DNA of 64,000 bases from Streptomyces iranensis (GTDB taxonomy: Bacteria > Actinomycetota > Actinomycetes > Streptomycetales > Streptomycetaceae), in the NCBI RefSeq assembly GCF_017874715.1, contig NZ_JAGGLR010000019.1, positions 1 to 64,000 on the forward strand. The letters run 5' to 3'. The position numbers were made by a program, and so were the translations under genes. Shown piece after piece: positions 40,905 to 49,889 of the stretch (positions are counted from its first letter, which is position 1; the number at the start of each line of letters is the position of its first letter). Under the pieces are notes generated by a model. That model saw nothing but the letters and a program-made list of their open reading frames with translations. It made no database searches and had not been told where the DNA came from.

Positions 40905-42268
40905 ACCACAACACATCTGCGCCGGACCCGGGGGATTCCGGCCGGCGGCACGGCCACGAGCCGGAATCCAGGGAGCCAGGGGAGTCCAGGGAGACCACGG
41001 GGCCCATGGAGCCGGCAGAGGCGACGGAGACCGCGGAGACCGCGGAGTCCGCAGAGTCCGCCGGGTCTGGGGAGTCCCCGGAGGCCCGTGAGTCGGCCGG
41101 GTCCGCGGAGGCCCGTGAGCCTGCGGAGTCCGCGGGCGCCGGGGAGCGCACCGGGTCCGGCGAGGAGCGCTCCGGGTCCGCCGAGGCCACGGAGGGCAGG
41201 AAGTCCGCCGGGGCCGAGCCGGGGCGGGTGACGCCCCTCCGTATTCAGCTGGACGACGACGAGCCCGGCGGTGAGGACGAGGATGCGCTGCGGCTGCTGC
41301 TGCACCGCGCCGTCGACGAGCTCGAGCCGTCCCCCGAGTCCCTCGACCATCTGCGGCGTGCCGTGCCCGCCCGCCGTGCGCGGCGGCGCCAGGCCCTGGT
41401 AGGGGCCGCTGCGGCGCTGGTGCTCGGCTGCGCGGCCGTACCGGCGCTGGTGCACGTCGCGACCACCAGCGACAGCTCGAACGACCGCCCGGCCAACGCC
41501 GCCAGCAGCCACCGCACCCCTGAGACCAGCGGCGGCCGGCACGGCGAGGGCAGCGGTGGCAAGGACGCCGACGGGCCCTCCGACACGGTCGAGGAGCACA
41601 AGGGCGACAAGGGCAAGGACGAGGAGCAGGACAAGCCGCCGAAGGGCGAGGAGGGCGGCTCCGGCGGTACGGCCCCCGACCCCACCAACACGCTGAACGC
41701 CACCTCCCCCACCTGCGGCCGCGCCCAGCTCACCAGCGGTGGCGCCGGATCGGTGGGAGCGGCCGACGCCGAGGGGCGGGCCTACGGCTCGTTCCGCGTC
41801 GTGAACATTTCGGACCGGGCCTGCACGGTCGAGGGCAGCGGCTCGGTGGGCGCGAGCGCCCAGGGCGGCGCGGACGCCTCGCGGATCCTGGTCGTGGACC
41901 ATACGGCGGGGGACGCGGCGGCGGGGCTGCCCGACCCATCCACCCAGCCGGGCACGCTCATTCTCAAGCCCGGCCAGGCGTACGAGGTGAAGTTCGCCTG
42001 GATCCCGGCGTCGGGCGGCGGCACCAGCGGCTGCTCCACCACCGGCACCCCGACCCCCGACCCGCCCACGGGCGGGGCCCAGGACGGACCGCAGGACGAT
42101 CCCAGCACGGGCGATCCGGGCGGCACTCCGGGCGGCGGTGGTGAGCCGCAGGACGCGAGCGTCCTGGTCAGCCACACACCGGAGGCGGGCGACCCGGCCT
42201 CGGCGAGCGTGACGATCGGCGGCGCCTGCGCCGGAACGATCTACCGCACCGGTCTGCTGGCGTCCTAG
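40901..42268 (+). CDS. single-pass membrane protein coupled to sigma factor
   Basis: The 455-aa protein has an N-terminal low-complexity acidic region (residues 15-110, repeated Ala-Glu-Ser-Ala), a short helical part (DALRLLLHRAVDELEPSPESLDHLRRAV), a basic patch and one membrane helix at about 163-185. A charged outside linker leads to an extracytoplasmic domain (YGSFRVVNISDRACTVEGSG ... ASVTIGGACAGTIYRTG) with paired cysteines. No zinc anti-sigma HxxxCxxC motif is seen. Overlap with the sigma gene suggests an anti-sigma or sensor role, by context only. Confidence 0.7.
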   Translation: MNHNTSAPDPGDSGRRHGHEPESREPGESRETTGPMEPAEATETAETAESAESAGSGESPEARESAGSAEAREPAESAGAGERTGSGEERSGSAEATEGRKSAGAEPGRVTPLRIQLDDDEPGGEDEDALRLLLHRAVDELEPSPESLDHLRRAVPARRARRRQALVGAAAALVLGCAAVPALVHVATTSDSSNDRPANAASSHRTPETSGGRHGEGSGGKDADGPSDTVEEHKGDKGKDEEQDKPPKGEEGGSGGTAPDPTNTLNATSPTCGRAQLTSGGAGSVGAADAEGRAYGSFRVVNISDRACTVEGSGSVGASAQGGADASRILVVDHTAGDAAAGLPDPSTQPGTLILKPGQAYEVKFAWIPASGGGTSGCSTTGTPTPDPPTGGAQDGPQDDPSTGDPGGTPGGGGEPQDASVLVSHTPEAGDPASASVTIGGACAGTIYRTGLLAS

Positions 42269-42482
42269 AGCCCACTGCCCTCCCTCCAAAGCCGGCCGAC
42301 TTCTCTCCGGAGCCGGCTGACGTCTCTCCGGAGCCGCGGAGCAGCGGCCTCCCGGGGCCTGGAGCCCGGGAGGTCCCGCGGCGGTCCGGGCGCGCCCTGC
42401 GGGCATCCTGGGGCCGCGGCACGGGGCTCCGTGGGGCGGCCCCGCCGCCGGGGCCGGGACGCGAAGCCCGTACCGTGGGGGT

Positions 42483-43415
42483 GTGTATCGGTTTCTGCTG
42501 ACCCCCCGCTGGTGGGTGATCAACGTGTTCACCCTGTTGGCGATCCCGGTCTGTCTCTTCATGGGCAGCTGGCAGCTCAGCCGCTTCGAGACGCGTGTCA
42601 ACACGCACAACCAGCAGCAGGACGAGGCGTCCGCCGAGCGGAAGGCCGCGGCCCGGCCGCTGGGCGATCTGCTGCCGGTCACCGCGAAGACCTCCGGGGA
42701 GCGGGCCACCGCCACCGGCCGATACGACACCGCACATCAACTCCTCGTGCCCGACCGGCGGCTGGACGGCCGCGACGGCTTCTATGTGCTGACTCTGCTG
42801 CGCGTGGATGAGGCCAAGGACGGGGCCAAGGACGGGGCCAATGACGGAGGCGGAGGCGAGGGCAAGGGCGTGGCCGAGGACGGCGCCAAGGCGCTGCCCG
42901 TCGTCCGCGGCTGGCTCCCCGGCGACGCCGACGATCCGGCGGTCACCGCCAAGGTGCCCGCACCCCCCTCCGGCGAGGTGACCGTCACCGGTGCGCTGCA
43001 GGCGTCCGAGCACCAGGGCGGCGACGGGGTGAGTGCGAGCGGCGGCCTCCCCCGCGGTCAGCTGGGCATGATCAGCGCCGCCTCCCTGGTCAACCTGGTG
43101 CCGTACCAGGTGTACGACGCCTGGGTCACCTCCGCCGAGGCTCCCGGGGCCCTGAAGCCGGTGCCCCCCACGGCGGCGGAGGGCACCGGGCTCGACATCA
43201 AGGCGTTCCAGAACCTGGGCTACACCGGTGAGTGGTTCGTCTTCGCGGGCTTCGTGGTCTTCATGTGGTTCCGGTTGTTCCGCCGCGAGGCCGAGACGGC
43301 CCGGGATCTGGCCCTCGGCATCACGCCACCCGAGCCGACGGCTCCGACGGCGCCGGGTGCGGACCCGACCCCAGATGACGCCGAGCGAACTCGATCTCCA
43401 AGCGCAACTGCTTGA
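42483..43415 (+). CDS. SURF1-family protein (cytochrome oxidase assembly)
   Basis: The 310-aa protein has the SURF1 layout: an N-terminal membrane helix (WWVINVFTLLAIPVCLFMGSWQLSRF), a large outside loop (RATATGRYDTAHQLLVPDR, GFYVLTLLRV, VVRGWLPGD), and a C-terminal helix (EWFVFAGFVVFMWFRLF). SURF1 helps build heme-copper oxidase. A Gly/Lys/Asp-rich insertion sits near residues 112-135. Start is GTG 42483. Its 3' end overlaps the convergent S9 peptidase gene by 95 bp. Confidence 0.9.
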   Translation: MYRFLLTPRWWVINVFTLLAIPVCLFMGSWQLSRFETRVNTHNQQQDEASAERKAAARPLGDLLPVTAKTSGERATATGRYDTAHQLLVPDRRLDGRDGFYVLTLLRVDEAKDGAKDGANDGGGGEGKGVAEDGAKALPVVRGWLPGDADDPAVTAKVPAPPSGEVTVTGALQASEHQGGDGVSASGGLPRGQLGMISAASLVNLVPYQVYDAWVTSAEAPGALKPVPPTAAEGTGLDIKAFQNLGYTGEWFVFAGFVVFMWFRLFRREAETARDLALGITPPEPTAPTAPGADPTPDDAERTRSPSATA

Positions 43416-45177
43416 TCCGCTCCTCGACGACCAGCGAGCCGTGCCCCGCGTCATAGCGGTAGACCTCATGCGGGGTGCCGCGCCGCTCGAGCCGATCCAC
43501 ATAGTTGTCGATCTGCCGTATGGGGCAGCGCGGGTCGTTCACCCCCGCCGAGATGTAGACCGGCGCCCGCACCTCCTCCACATAGGTCAGCGGGGACGAT
43601 GCCTCGAACCGCTCCGGCACCTCCTCCGGGGTGCCACCCAGCAGGGTGCGGTCCATCGCCTTCAGGGCCTCCATCTCGTCGTGGTAGGCCGTCACGTAGT
43701 CGGCGACCGGGACCGCGGCCAGCCCCAGCGCCCAGGAAGCCGGCTGGGTCCCGAGCCCCAGCAGCGTGAGATAGCCGCCCCAGGAGCCGCCGGCCAGCAC
43801 CAGCCGCTCGGGGTCGGCGAGCCCGGAGGCCACCGCCCACTCCCGCACGGCCGCGATGTCCTCCAGCTCGATCAGCCCGACCCGGTGCTTGAGCGCGTCC
43901 GTCCACGCCCTCCCATAGCCGGTGGAGCCGCGGTAGTTGACCCGCACGACGGCGAAGCCGTGGTCCACCCAGGCGGCGGGGCCCGCCGCGAAGGCGTCGC
44001 TGTCGTGCCAGGTCGGCCCGCCGTGGATGTCGAAGACCGTGGGGAAGGGGCCCTCGCCCGCGGGCTTCTGCACCAGCGCGTGCACCCGCCCACCGGGGCT
44101 GTCCACCCAGACGTCGGTGACCGGCACCGACTCCGGGGCGGTGAAACCGGGCGGGTCCAGCACCGTCCGCCCGCTCGTCGACCGCACCTGGGGCGGCTTC
44201 TCGGCCGACGACCACAGGAACTCCACCGTGCCGTCCGGCCGCGCCGTGGCGCCCGAGATCGTGCCCGCCGGGGTCTCCAGACGAGTCAGCTCGCGGGAGG
44301 CGAGGTCGTACCGCCACAGCTCGCCGCGGGCCTGATGGCTGTGCTCGACCAGCAGCGCCGATCCGTCCGGGAACCAGTCGGCCCCGACGTCCCCGGGCAG
44401 GTCGATCGCGAGCGCGGTCTCCACGCCGGTCGTCGGATCCCACACCATGGGCTCCCACCGGCCGCGCCGCTGATGCCCGACCAGCAGCCGGGTGTCGCCC
44501 TCCACGGGCGCGAAGCCCATCACGGACAGGCCCAGCTCCTCCGTGCCGCCCTTGGTGTCGTCCAGCTCCGCGACGGCCGTCCCGTCCGGCCGCAGGACCC
44601 GGATCGCCGAGTGCATCGCGTCGCCGTGCTCGGTGTGCTCGACCGCGATCAGCGTCCCGTCGTATGAGAGATCGCCCACTCCGGCGGACTCGCGGTGCCG
44701 GTAGATCTCCTCGGACTCGCCGCCCGGCCGCACCACATGGATGGTCGAGCCGTCCTCGTCGGTGGACCGCCCGACGACCGCCGTGCCGTCGCGGCCCAGC
44801 GCGAGCCCCGCGGGGTAGGAGGGCTCCAGGCCCGGGGTCGCGGGCTCGTCGGCCGGGCGCTCGTCACCCTCGTCACCCTCGCCGCCGCTGAACGGCTGGC
44901 GCAGCCACACCCCGAACTCATCGCCGTCGGTGTCCGAGAACCACCAGATCCACCGGCCGTCCGGCGACAGCACCCCGTCGGTCGTCCCGTTCGGCCGGTC
45001 CGTGACCTGCCGCTGGGCACCGGTGGCCCGGTCCCATGCGTACAGCTCGTACGTACCCGTGGCGTTCGAGACGAACAGCGAGTGGTCCGGGGCGTCTTCC
45101 GCCCAGTCGGGCAGCCCCACTCGCGGCGCCCGGAAGCGCTTTTCCCAGTCCGGCATGGACTCCGTGCTCTCAGTCAT
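43321..45177 (-). CDS. S9-family prolyl oligopeptidase
   Basis: The 618-aa peptidase has an N-terminal beta-propeller (residues about 20-370; repeats such as GVLSPDGRWIWWFSDTDG and ADWFPDGSALLVEHS) that filters substrates and a C-terminal alpha/beta-hydrolase domain. The catalytic triad is Ser465 in GGSWGGY, Asp548 in GVNDPRC and His579 in AGHGS. It cleaves short peptides, probably in the cytoplasm since no signal peptide is seen. Start is ATG 45177. Its last 31 codons overlap SURF1 on the other strand. Confidence 0.92.
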   Translation of the reverse strand: MTESTESMPDWEKRFRAPRVGLPDWAEDAPDHSLFVSNATGTYELYAWDRATGAQRQVTDRPNGTTDGVLSPDGRWIWWFSDTDGDEFGVWLRQPFSGGEGDEGDERPADEPATPGLEPSYPAGLALGRDGTAVVGRSTDEDGSTIHVVRPGGESEEIYRHRESAGVGDLSYDGTLIAVEHTEHGDAMHSAIRVLRPDGTAVAELDDTKGGTEELGLSVMGFAPVEGDTRLLVGHQRRGRWEPMVWDPTTGVETALAIDLPGDVGADWFPDGSALLVEHSHQARGELWRYDLASRELTRLETPAGTISGATARPDGTVEFLWSSAEKPPQVRSTSGRTVLDPPGFTAPESVPVTDVWVDSPGGRVHALVQKPAGEGPFPTVFDIHGGPTWHDSDAFAAGPAAWVDHGFAVVRVNYRGSTGYGRAWTDALKHRVGLIELEDIAAVREWAVASGLADPERLVLAGGSWGGYLTLLGLGTQPASWALGLAAVPVADYVTAYHDEMEALKAMDRTLLGGTPEEVPERFEASSPLTYVEEVRAPVYISAGVNDPRCPIRQIDNYVDRLERRGTPHEVYRYDAGHGSLVVEERIKQLRLEIEFARRHLGSGPHPAPSEPSARVA

Positions 45178-45284
45178 GCCCACCATTCTGCGCCGCACCC
45201 CGACATGCGCGCTGGCATCGTCCCGCGCCTGTGGATAACGTTCCCGGCGGGATGGACACCAGGCCGCATACCGAGGGGGAGCTG

Positions 45285-45659
45285 ATGGCCGACATAGGCG
45301 CGACGGTGGAGACGTACTGGGCAACGGCCCAGGCCAGGGACTGGCGGGCGTTCAGCGCCACCCTCGCCGACGACGTCCGCTACGAGCTGCCGCAGACCCG
45401 CGAGCGGGTGCTCGGCCGGGACGGCGTGGTCCGCTTCAACGCGGAGCACGTGGGCGAGTGGAGCCTGGAGGTCGAGCGCGTCGTCACCGACGGCGATCAG
45501 GCGGTCTCCTGGGTGAGTTTCAGCGTGGACGAGGAGGAGACGCAGGCGATCAGTTTCTTCACCGCCTCGGCGGACGGCCGGATCCAGACCATCACCGACT
45601 TCTGGCCGACGTCGTACGAGCCCCCGCGCGAGCGCGAGCACTTGGTCGAGCGCTTCTGA
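45285..45659 (+). CDS. NTF2-like (SnoaL-type) protein
   Basis: The 124-aa protein starts at ATG 45285 behind GAGGGGGAG; an in-frame ATG at 45252 lacks such a site. The sequence (VETYWATAQARDWRAFSATL, DDVRYELPQTRERVLGRDG, ISFFTASADGRIQTITDFW) fits the nuclear-transport-factor-2-like fold, used by isomerases, cyclases and binding proteins. No function can be set. It is divergent from the S9 peptidase. Confidence 0.85.
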   Translation: MADIGATVETYWATAQARDWRAFSATLADDVRYELPQTRERVLGRDGVVRFNAEHVGEWSLEVERVVTDGDQAVSWVSFSVDEEETQAISFFTASADGRIQTITDFWPTSYEPPREREHLVERF

Positions 45660-45791
45660 ACACCCTCCCGATATCCGATACCGGATGCTCGATACCGATA
45701 CCCTCCCGCCCCTCCGGTTCCTGCCCCTCCCACCCCCTGTCCCTCCGGCCCCCTGCCCCTCCCGTTCACCCCGCCGCCTCCCCGGGCTCGG

Positions 45792-47069
45792 CTACTTCAG
45801 CAGCACCGGCAGCTCCTCCACGCCGTAGACGATGGAGAGCTTGCGGAACGAGAGCTTCTCCGCCGGTACCGCGAGCCGCATCTCCGGGAACCGCCGTATG
45901 AGCGCGGGGTAGGCGGCCCGGAGTTCCATCTTGGCCAGCTCGGCGCCGATGCAGCGGTGGATGCCGTGGCCGAAGGCCAGGTGGGAGGGGGCCTGCCGGT
46001 GCGGATCCACCCGCTCCATGTCCGGGCCCAGCTTCTCGTCCCGGTTGGCCCCGCTCAGTGAGCACAGCACCAGATCACCGGCGGATATCCGGGTGCCCGC
46101 GATCTCCATGTCCTCGCGGGCGAACCGCGGGAAGGCCACCTGCACCACCGTGAGATAGCGCAGCAGCTCCTCCACGAACGGGTCCACGACCTCGTCCTGG
46201 TCGCGTATCGCGGCGAACTGCTCGGGGGCCTGGAGCAGCGCCAGCGTGCCGAGCGCCAGCATGCTCGCGGTCGTCTCCAGACCGCCGGTCAGCACCCCGT
46301 CGGCGAGCCCGGCCAGCTCATGGTCGTCGAGCTCGTCGCCGTGCTCCTTCACCAGCATGCCGAGCAGCCCGTCACCGGGCGTCTCACGCTGCTTCCGCAC
46401 GATCCCGTGCAGATAGGAGAGGGAGTCCGACATCGCGCCGAGGGAGGCGTTCGCCCCGTCGAAGAGGTCGAACCGCGCCGTGCTGTGGCGCTGGAAGTCA
46501 TCGCGGTCCTCGTACGGCACACCGAGCAGTTCGCAGATGACCAGCGCGGGAATGGGAAGCGCGAACGCCTGCACGAGATCCACCGGGCCCTCGGCCGCGG
46601 CCATCTCGTCGAGGCGCTCCTCCACGATGGAGTGGATGCGCGGGGTGAGCCTGCTGAGCCGCCGCATGGTGAATTCGGGCGTCAGCAGGCGTCGCAGTCT
46701 CGTATGCGTCGGTGGATCGCTGAAACCGAGACCTCCGGGATTCTGCTGCGGGGCGACGCCGATGTTCCGTTCCGCGAGGTTGGTGAAATCGGAGCTGAAG
46801 CCCTTCGCCTTTCCGAGCACCGCCTTGGTCTCGTCATATCCAGTGACAAGCCAGGCATTGATCCCGAAAGGCAGCCATATCTTGCTGATGGGTTCCTTTG
46901 CCCTGATTCGGGACAGATCGGCAATGGGGTCGAGGCCATCGCGCCTCATCGGTGCCAGTGTGGCGTCCGGGAGGAACGACATCTTGGACAAGTCGAAGCC
47001 GTTCTTCTGAATTCTCGTAAAGTACTTGCGGCCCAGCCAGGTGACGATGTTTGAGCGGAGATTCGACAT
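45792..47069 (-). CDS. cytochrome P450
   Basis: The 425-aa P450 has the I-helix motif GGLETTAS, the ExxR motif in EELLRYL, and the heme loop FGHGIHRCIG with Cys373. Start is ATG 47069 (MSNLRSNIVTWLGRKY); the open frame upstream is Pro/His-rich and not protein-like. The first 60 residues are longer than in many bacterial P450s. Codons near the start are less GC-rich than in neighbours. No redox partner lies next to it. Substrate unknown. Confidence 0.92.
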   Translation of the reverse strand: MSNLRSNIVTWLGRKYFTRIQKNGFDLSKMSFLPDATLAPMRRDGLDPIADLSRIRAKEPISKIWLPFGINAWLVTGYDETKAVLGKAKGFSSDFTNLAERNIGVAPQQNPGGLGFSDPPTHTRLRRLLTPEFTMRRLSRLTPRIHSIVEERLDEMAAAEGPVDLVQAFALPIPALVICELLGVPYEDRDDFQRHSTARFDLFDGANASLGAMSDSLSYLHGIVRKQRETPGDGLLGMLVKEHGDELDDHELAGLADGVLTGGLETTASMLALGTLALLQAPEQFAAIRDQDEVVDPFVEELLRYLTVVQVAFPRFAREDMEIAGTRISAGDLVLCSLSGANRDEKLGPDMERVDPHRQAPSHLAFGHGIHRCIGAELAKMELRAAYPALIRRFPEMRLAVPAEKLSFRKLSIVYGVEELPVLLK

Positions 47070-47358
47070 GGCGCAATACTGCCCTGCCGCGCCCGGGTGG
47101 CCGTGCTCCGATGCCGGACGCGCCCCGGTGTGATGCGCCACAACAGCGTGTGCGCCCTCCCCGCGCGGGCACTTTGGGGGCGCGTGGGTGGGCACATGGG
47201 AGGGCGCGTGGGTGGGCATCAACGCGCCGGTGGGCACCAAGGTGGCGCTGACCACGAAATCGGAGGAAGGTGTAGATATCGGGCGTGAAGTCCGATCGAT
47301 GACGGCTGCCTGCGGGACGTCTGTGGCGCCCCCAGGGATATGAGTGAGGTGAGCGGCC

Positions 47359-48186
47359 TTGCGGGAGAGGTTCCGTGCTGTCCAGGGCGCGCCCTGCTGG
47401 GTGAGTCTGATGGCAGCGGATCTGGACCGCGCGCACCACTTCTACGGAGAGCTCTTCGGCTGGGGCTTCCGCCCCACCCGGCAGGGTCACGGCCGTTACA
47501 CCATCGCGTACACCGAGGGCGGCGTACCGACCGTCGGCATCGGCGCCTCGTCGCCCTCGGCGGGAGTGACTCTGCCGGTCACCTGGACCACGTACTTCGC
47601 GGCGGACAGCGCGGACGATGTGGCCTCGCGCGTCCAGGAGCGCGGCGGCACGGTCGCGGTCGGGCCGCTGGAGTTCGGCAGCGGCCGGGTGGCCTGGGCG
47701 GCCGACCCGGACGGGGCCAACTTCGGCGTATGGGAGGGCGATCTGACCTCCGCCTGGTGGGGCGAGCGCAGGCCGGGTGCGCCCGTATGGCTGGAGCTGC
47801 GCACGCGTGACGCCTTCGAGGCGGCGCTCTTCTACGGGCAGGTCTTCGGCTGGGACACCCAGGGGCGGGAGCGCTGCGACGTCCGCTTCGAACACGACCG
47901 GGTGGTCCTCCATATCGACGGTAAGGCCGTCGCGGGGCTGCGCGGCGGCGCCATCGAAGCCGCCCCGGACCCGAACGTCCGGCCCCGCTGGCGGGTCTAC
48001 TTCTGCGTGAAGGACGTCGACGAGGTCGCCGAACGCGCCGCGGAGCTCGGCGGCGGCGTCATCTCCCTGCCGGCCGACACCCCCTATGGGCGCGTCGCGG
48101 CGCTGCGCGACCCGGAGGGCGGGATCTTCAGCGTGGCGGCCGTGAGGAAAGGGCCCGCGGACGGGGATCCTGGCGGTGGAGGCTGA
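47359..48186 (+). CDS. two-domain VOC (glyoxalase/bleomycin-resistance-like) protein
   Basis: The 275-aa protein has two VOC modules: residues 10-125 (CWVSLMAADLDRAHHFYGELFGW ... DPDGANFGVWEG, shortened here) and 140-262 (FEAALFYGQVFGWD ... LRDPEGGIFSVA). Each gives half of a metal-binding barrel. Start is TTG 47359 because a stop lies three codons upstream in frame and GAGG precedes. Such proteins act as dioxygenases, epimerases or antibiotic binders; which one cannot be said. Confidence 0.85.
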   Translation: MRERFRAVQGAPCWVSLMAADLDRAHHFYGELFGWGFRPTRQGHGRYTIAYTEGGVPTVGIGASSPSAGVTLPVTWTTYFAADSADDVASRVQERGGTVAVGPLEFGSGRVAWAADPDGANFGVWEGDLTSAWWGERRPGAPVWLELRTRDAFEAALFYGQVFGWDTQGRERCDVRFEHDRVVLHIDGKAVAGLRGGAIEAAPDPNVRPRWRVYFCVKDVDEVAERAAELGGGVISLPADTPYGRVAALRDPEGGIFSVAAVRKGPADGDPGGGG

Positions 48187-48336
48187 GGGGCGAGGGGAGA
48201 CTGAGGAGGAGGGGGCTGGGGCCTCGACGGCTGTAGGCGTCGGCGCCTACGATCGGAAGTACGGCATCGCGTGTCGGTCACCGGCTGGGTGAGGCATGGA
48301 GGTGCTCGTGAGATTGCCTTACGGAGGCATTCCACA

Positions 48337-48723
48337 GTGTCTGTCGAGTTGAATCACACGATCGTCCATTCTCTGGACAACCACGAATCCGCGGAATTCC
48401 TGGCGAATATCCTTGGCCTCGAGGTGGGAGAAGAATGGGGCCCGTTCGTTCCGGTGGAAACCAGTAATGGTGTCACCCTGGATTTCGCTACCATTCCCGG
48501 CGAGTCGATCGTCATGCAGCATTACGCGTTCCTCATCTCGGATGAGGAGTTCGACGCGGCCTTCGGGCGGATCCGGGAGCAGGGGGTCACGTACTACGCC
48601 GATCCCCATCTGAAGCAGCCGGGCGAGATCAACCACCATCACGGCGGGCGCGGGCTGTACTTCATGGACCCGGCCGGTCATGGCATGGAGATCATCACTC
48701 GCCCGTACGGCAACGAGGAGTAG
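48337..48723 (+). CDS. single-domain VOC protein
   Basis: The 128-aa protein starts at GTG 48337 with GGAGG 8 nt upstream. VOC features: LNHTIVHSLDNHESAEFLAN with metal His in NHTIV, VMQHYAFLIS, and HGGRGLYFMDPAGHGMEII with the Glu ligand near the end. A NHHHGG loop precedes the last strand. The first 60 codons use more A/T-ending codons than neighbours. Substrate unknown. Confidence 0.87.
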   Translation: MSVELNHTIVHSLDNHESAEFLANILGLEVGEEWGPFVPVETSNGVTLDFATIPGESIVMQHYAFLISDEEFDAAFGRIREQGVTYYADPHLKQPGEINHHHGGRGLYFMDPAGHGMEIITRPYGNEE

Positions 48724-48814
48724 TCCGAGTAGTCCGGAGAGGCCCTGGGGCCCTCGGGCCCTGAGGCTCTGGACTACGGGTGGGGCGGAGCGCCGTACGC
48801 CCCGGCCCACCCGC

Positions 48815-49234
48815 TCAGTCTTCCTCTGCCCGCTCGCGGTCCCGGCGCTCCCGCCACGCCCGTACGGCCTCGTCGACGTCGAACGGCGCGAGATTGAGCG
48901 GCGGGCCGGGCGGGGGCCGCCGGATCGCCTCGCGGATCTTGTCATTGACCTCCGAGAGGATCTCCCGCACCGTCCGTTCCGACGGCGCCTTCTCCACGGC
49001 GGCGAGCGCGTCCTCCGCCTCTTTGCGCAGTACGAGTGTCGGTGGCAGAAACGACAGATTCTCGCGGGCCATCTTCTCCTTGACCCACCACAGATCGTCA
49101 TAAGGCCTGTCGAGATTGGGGAGGGGTTTTCCCTTCCCCTGGAGGTTGGCGAACGCGCCGCGTTCCTCCGCCTCGCGGATCTGTCGGTCGGCCCACGTTT
49201 CGAAACTGATGCCCGGTGGCTTTCGCTCGGTCAC
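48815..49234 (-). CDS. DUF1992 (DnaJ-homolog C28-like) protein
   Basis: The 139-aa protein holds the DUF1992 domain: ETWADRQIREAEERGAFANL, QGKGKPLPNLD, then WWVKEKMARENLSFLPPTLVL. The domain occurs in bacterial YhdN-like proteins and eukaryotic DNAJC28; no activity is established. I chose GTG 49234; the frame stays open upstream but that part is not family-like. It is 58 bp from the next gene (terD) on the same strand. Confidence 0.87.
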   Translation of the reverse strand: MTERKPPGISFETWADRQIREAEERGAFANLQGKGKPLPNLDRPYDDLWWVKEKMARENLSFLPPTLVLRKEAEDALAAVEKAPSERTVREILSEVNDKIREAIRRPPPGPPLNLAPFDVDEAVRAWRERRDRERAEED

Positions 49235-49292
49235 CCTCAGATTCTCCCTCAGGTGGCGCGAAACGCGCCACAGGCCGTATGGGAAAGGGAGG

Positions 49293-49889
49293 TCAGAGGT
49301 GGGAGGCGAGGACCGGCAGCAGATCCTGGAACGTCCGCCCGGTGGCGGGCGCGCCGATCGCCGACATCTGCCAGGCCGCGCCCGCTCCGCCCCCACCCGC
49401 GCGGTGAACCTTGGCCATGATCTGGGCCGTGTACGGGCCGCCGCCGCTCAGGGTGTAGCGGGCCAGCTCCTGGCCGTTGGTCTCGTCGACCAGACGGCAG
49501 AAGGCATTCTGCACCTCGGCGAAGGTCTGTCCGGAGAAGGAGTTCACCGTGAACAGGATCTGATCGACATGGACCGGAACACGCTGCAGATCGATCAGGA
49601 TCGATTCGTCGTCACCGCCTTGACCGGCGCCGCCGACGAGGTTGTCGCCGGTGTGCCGTACGGATCCGTCGTCGCTCGTCAGATGCTGGAAGAACACGAC
49701 GTCCACGGCTTCCCGCCCGGCGAAGAGCACGGCCGAGGCATCCAGGTCGATCTCCTTGGCGGTCAGCCGGGCGAGGAACCCCTTTCGCGGCGCGGCCTGC
49801 CAGCCCAGGCCCATGCGCACCGCGGTGAGCTCACCCCCGTCGGACTTGCTCAGGCTGATCCGCTGGCCCTTGGCCAGGTTTACCGTCAT
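49293..49889 (-). CDS. TerD-family protein (first copy)
   Basis: The 198-aa protein has the TerD fold: VNLAKGQRISLSKSDGG, MGLGWQA, EIDLDASAVLF, HLTSDDGSVRHTGDN and DDESILIDLQRVP. TerD domains bind Ca2+ through the Asp-rich loops and are linked to tellurite, phage and stress resistance. The His-Gly-rich end (HRAGGGGAGAAWQMSAIG) is longer than in the copy at 50789. Its start overlaps the stop of the membrane protein gene upstream (ATGA), so they are coupled. Confidence 0.92.
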   Translation of the reverse strand: MTVNLAKGQRISLSKSDGGELTAVRMGLGWQAAPRKGFLARLTAKEIDLDASAVLFAGREAVDVVFFQHLTSDDGSVRHTGDNLVGGAGQGGDDESILIDLQRVPVHVDQILFTVNSFSGQTFAEVQNAFCRLVDETNGQELARYTLSGGGPYTAQIMAKVHRAGGGGAGAAWQMSAIGAPATGRTFQDLLPVLASHL

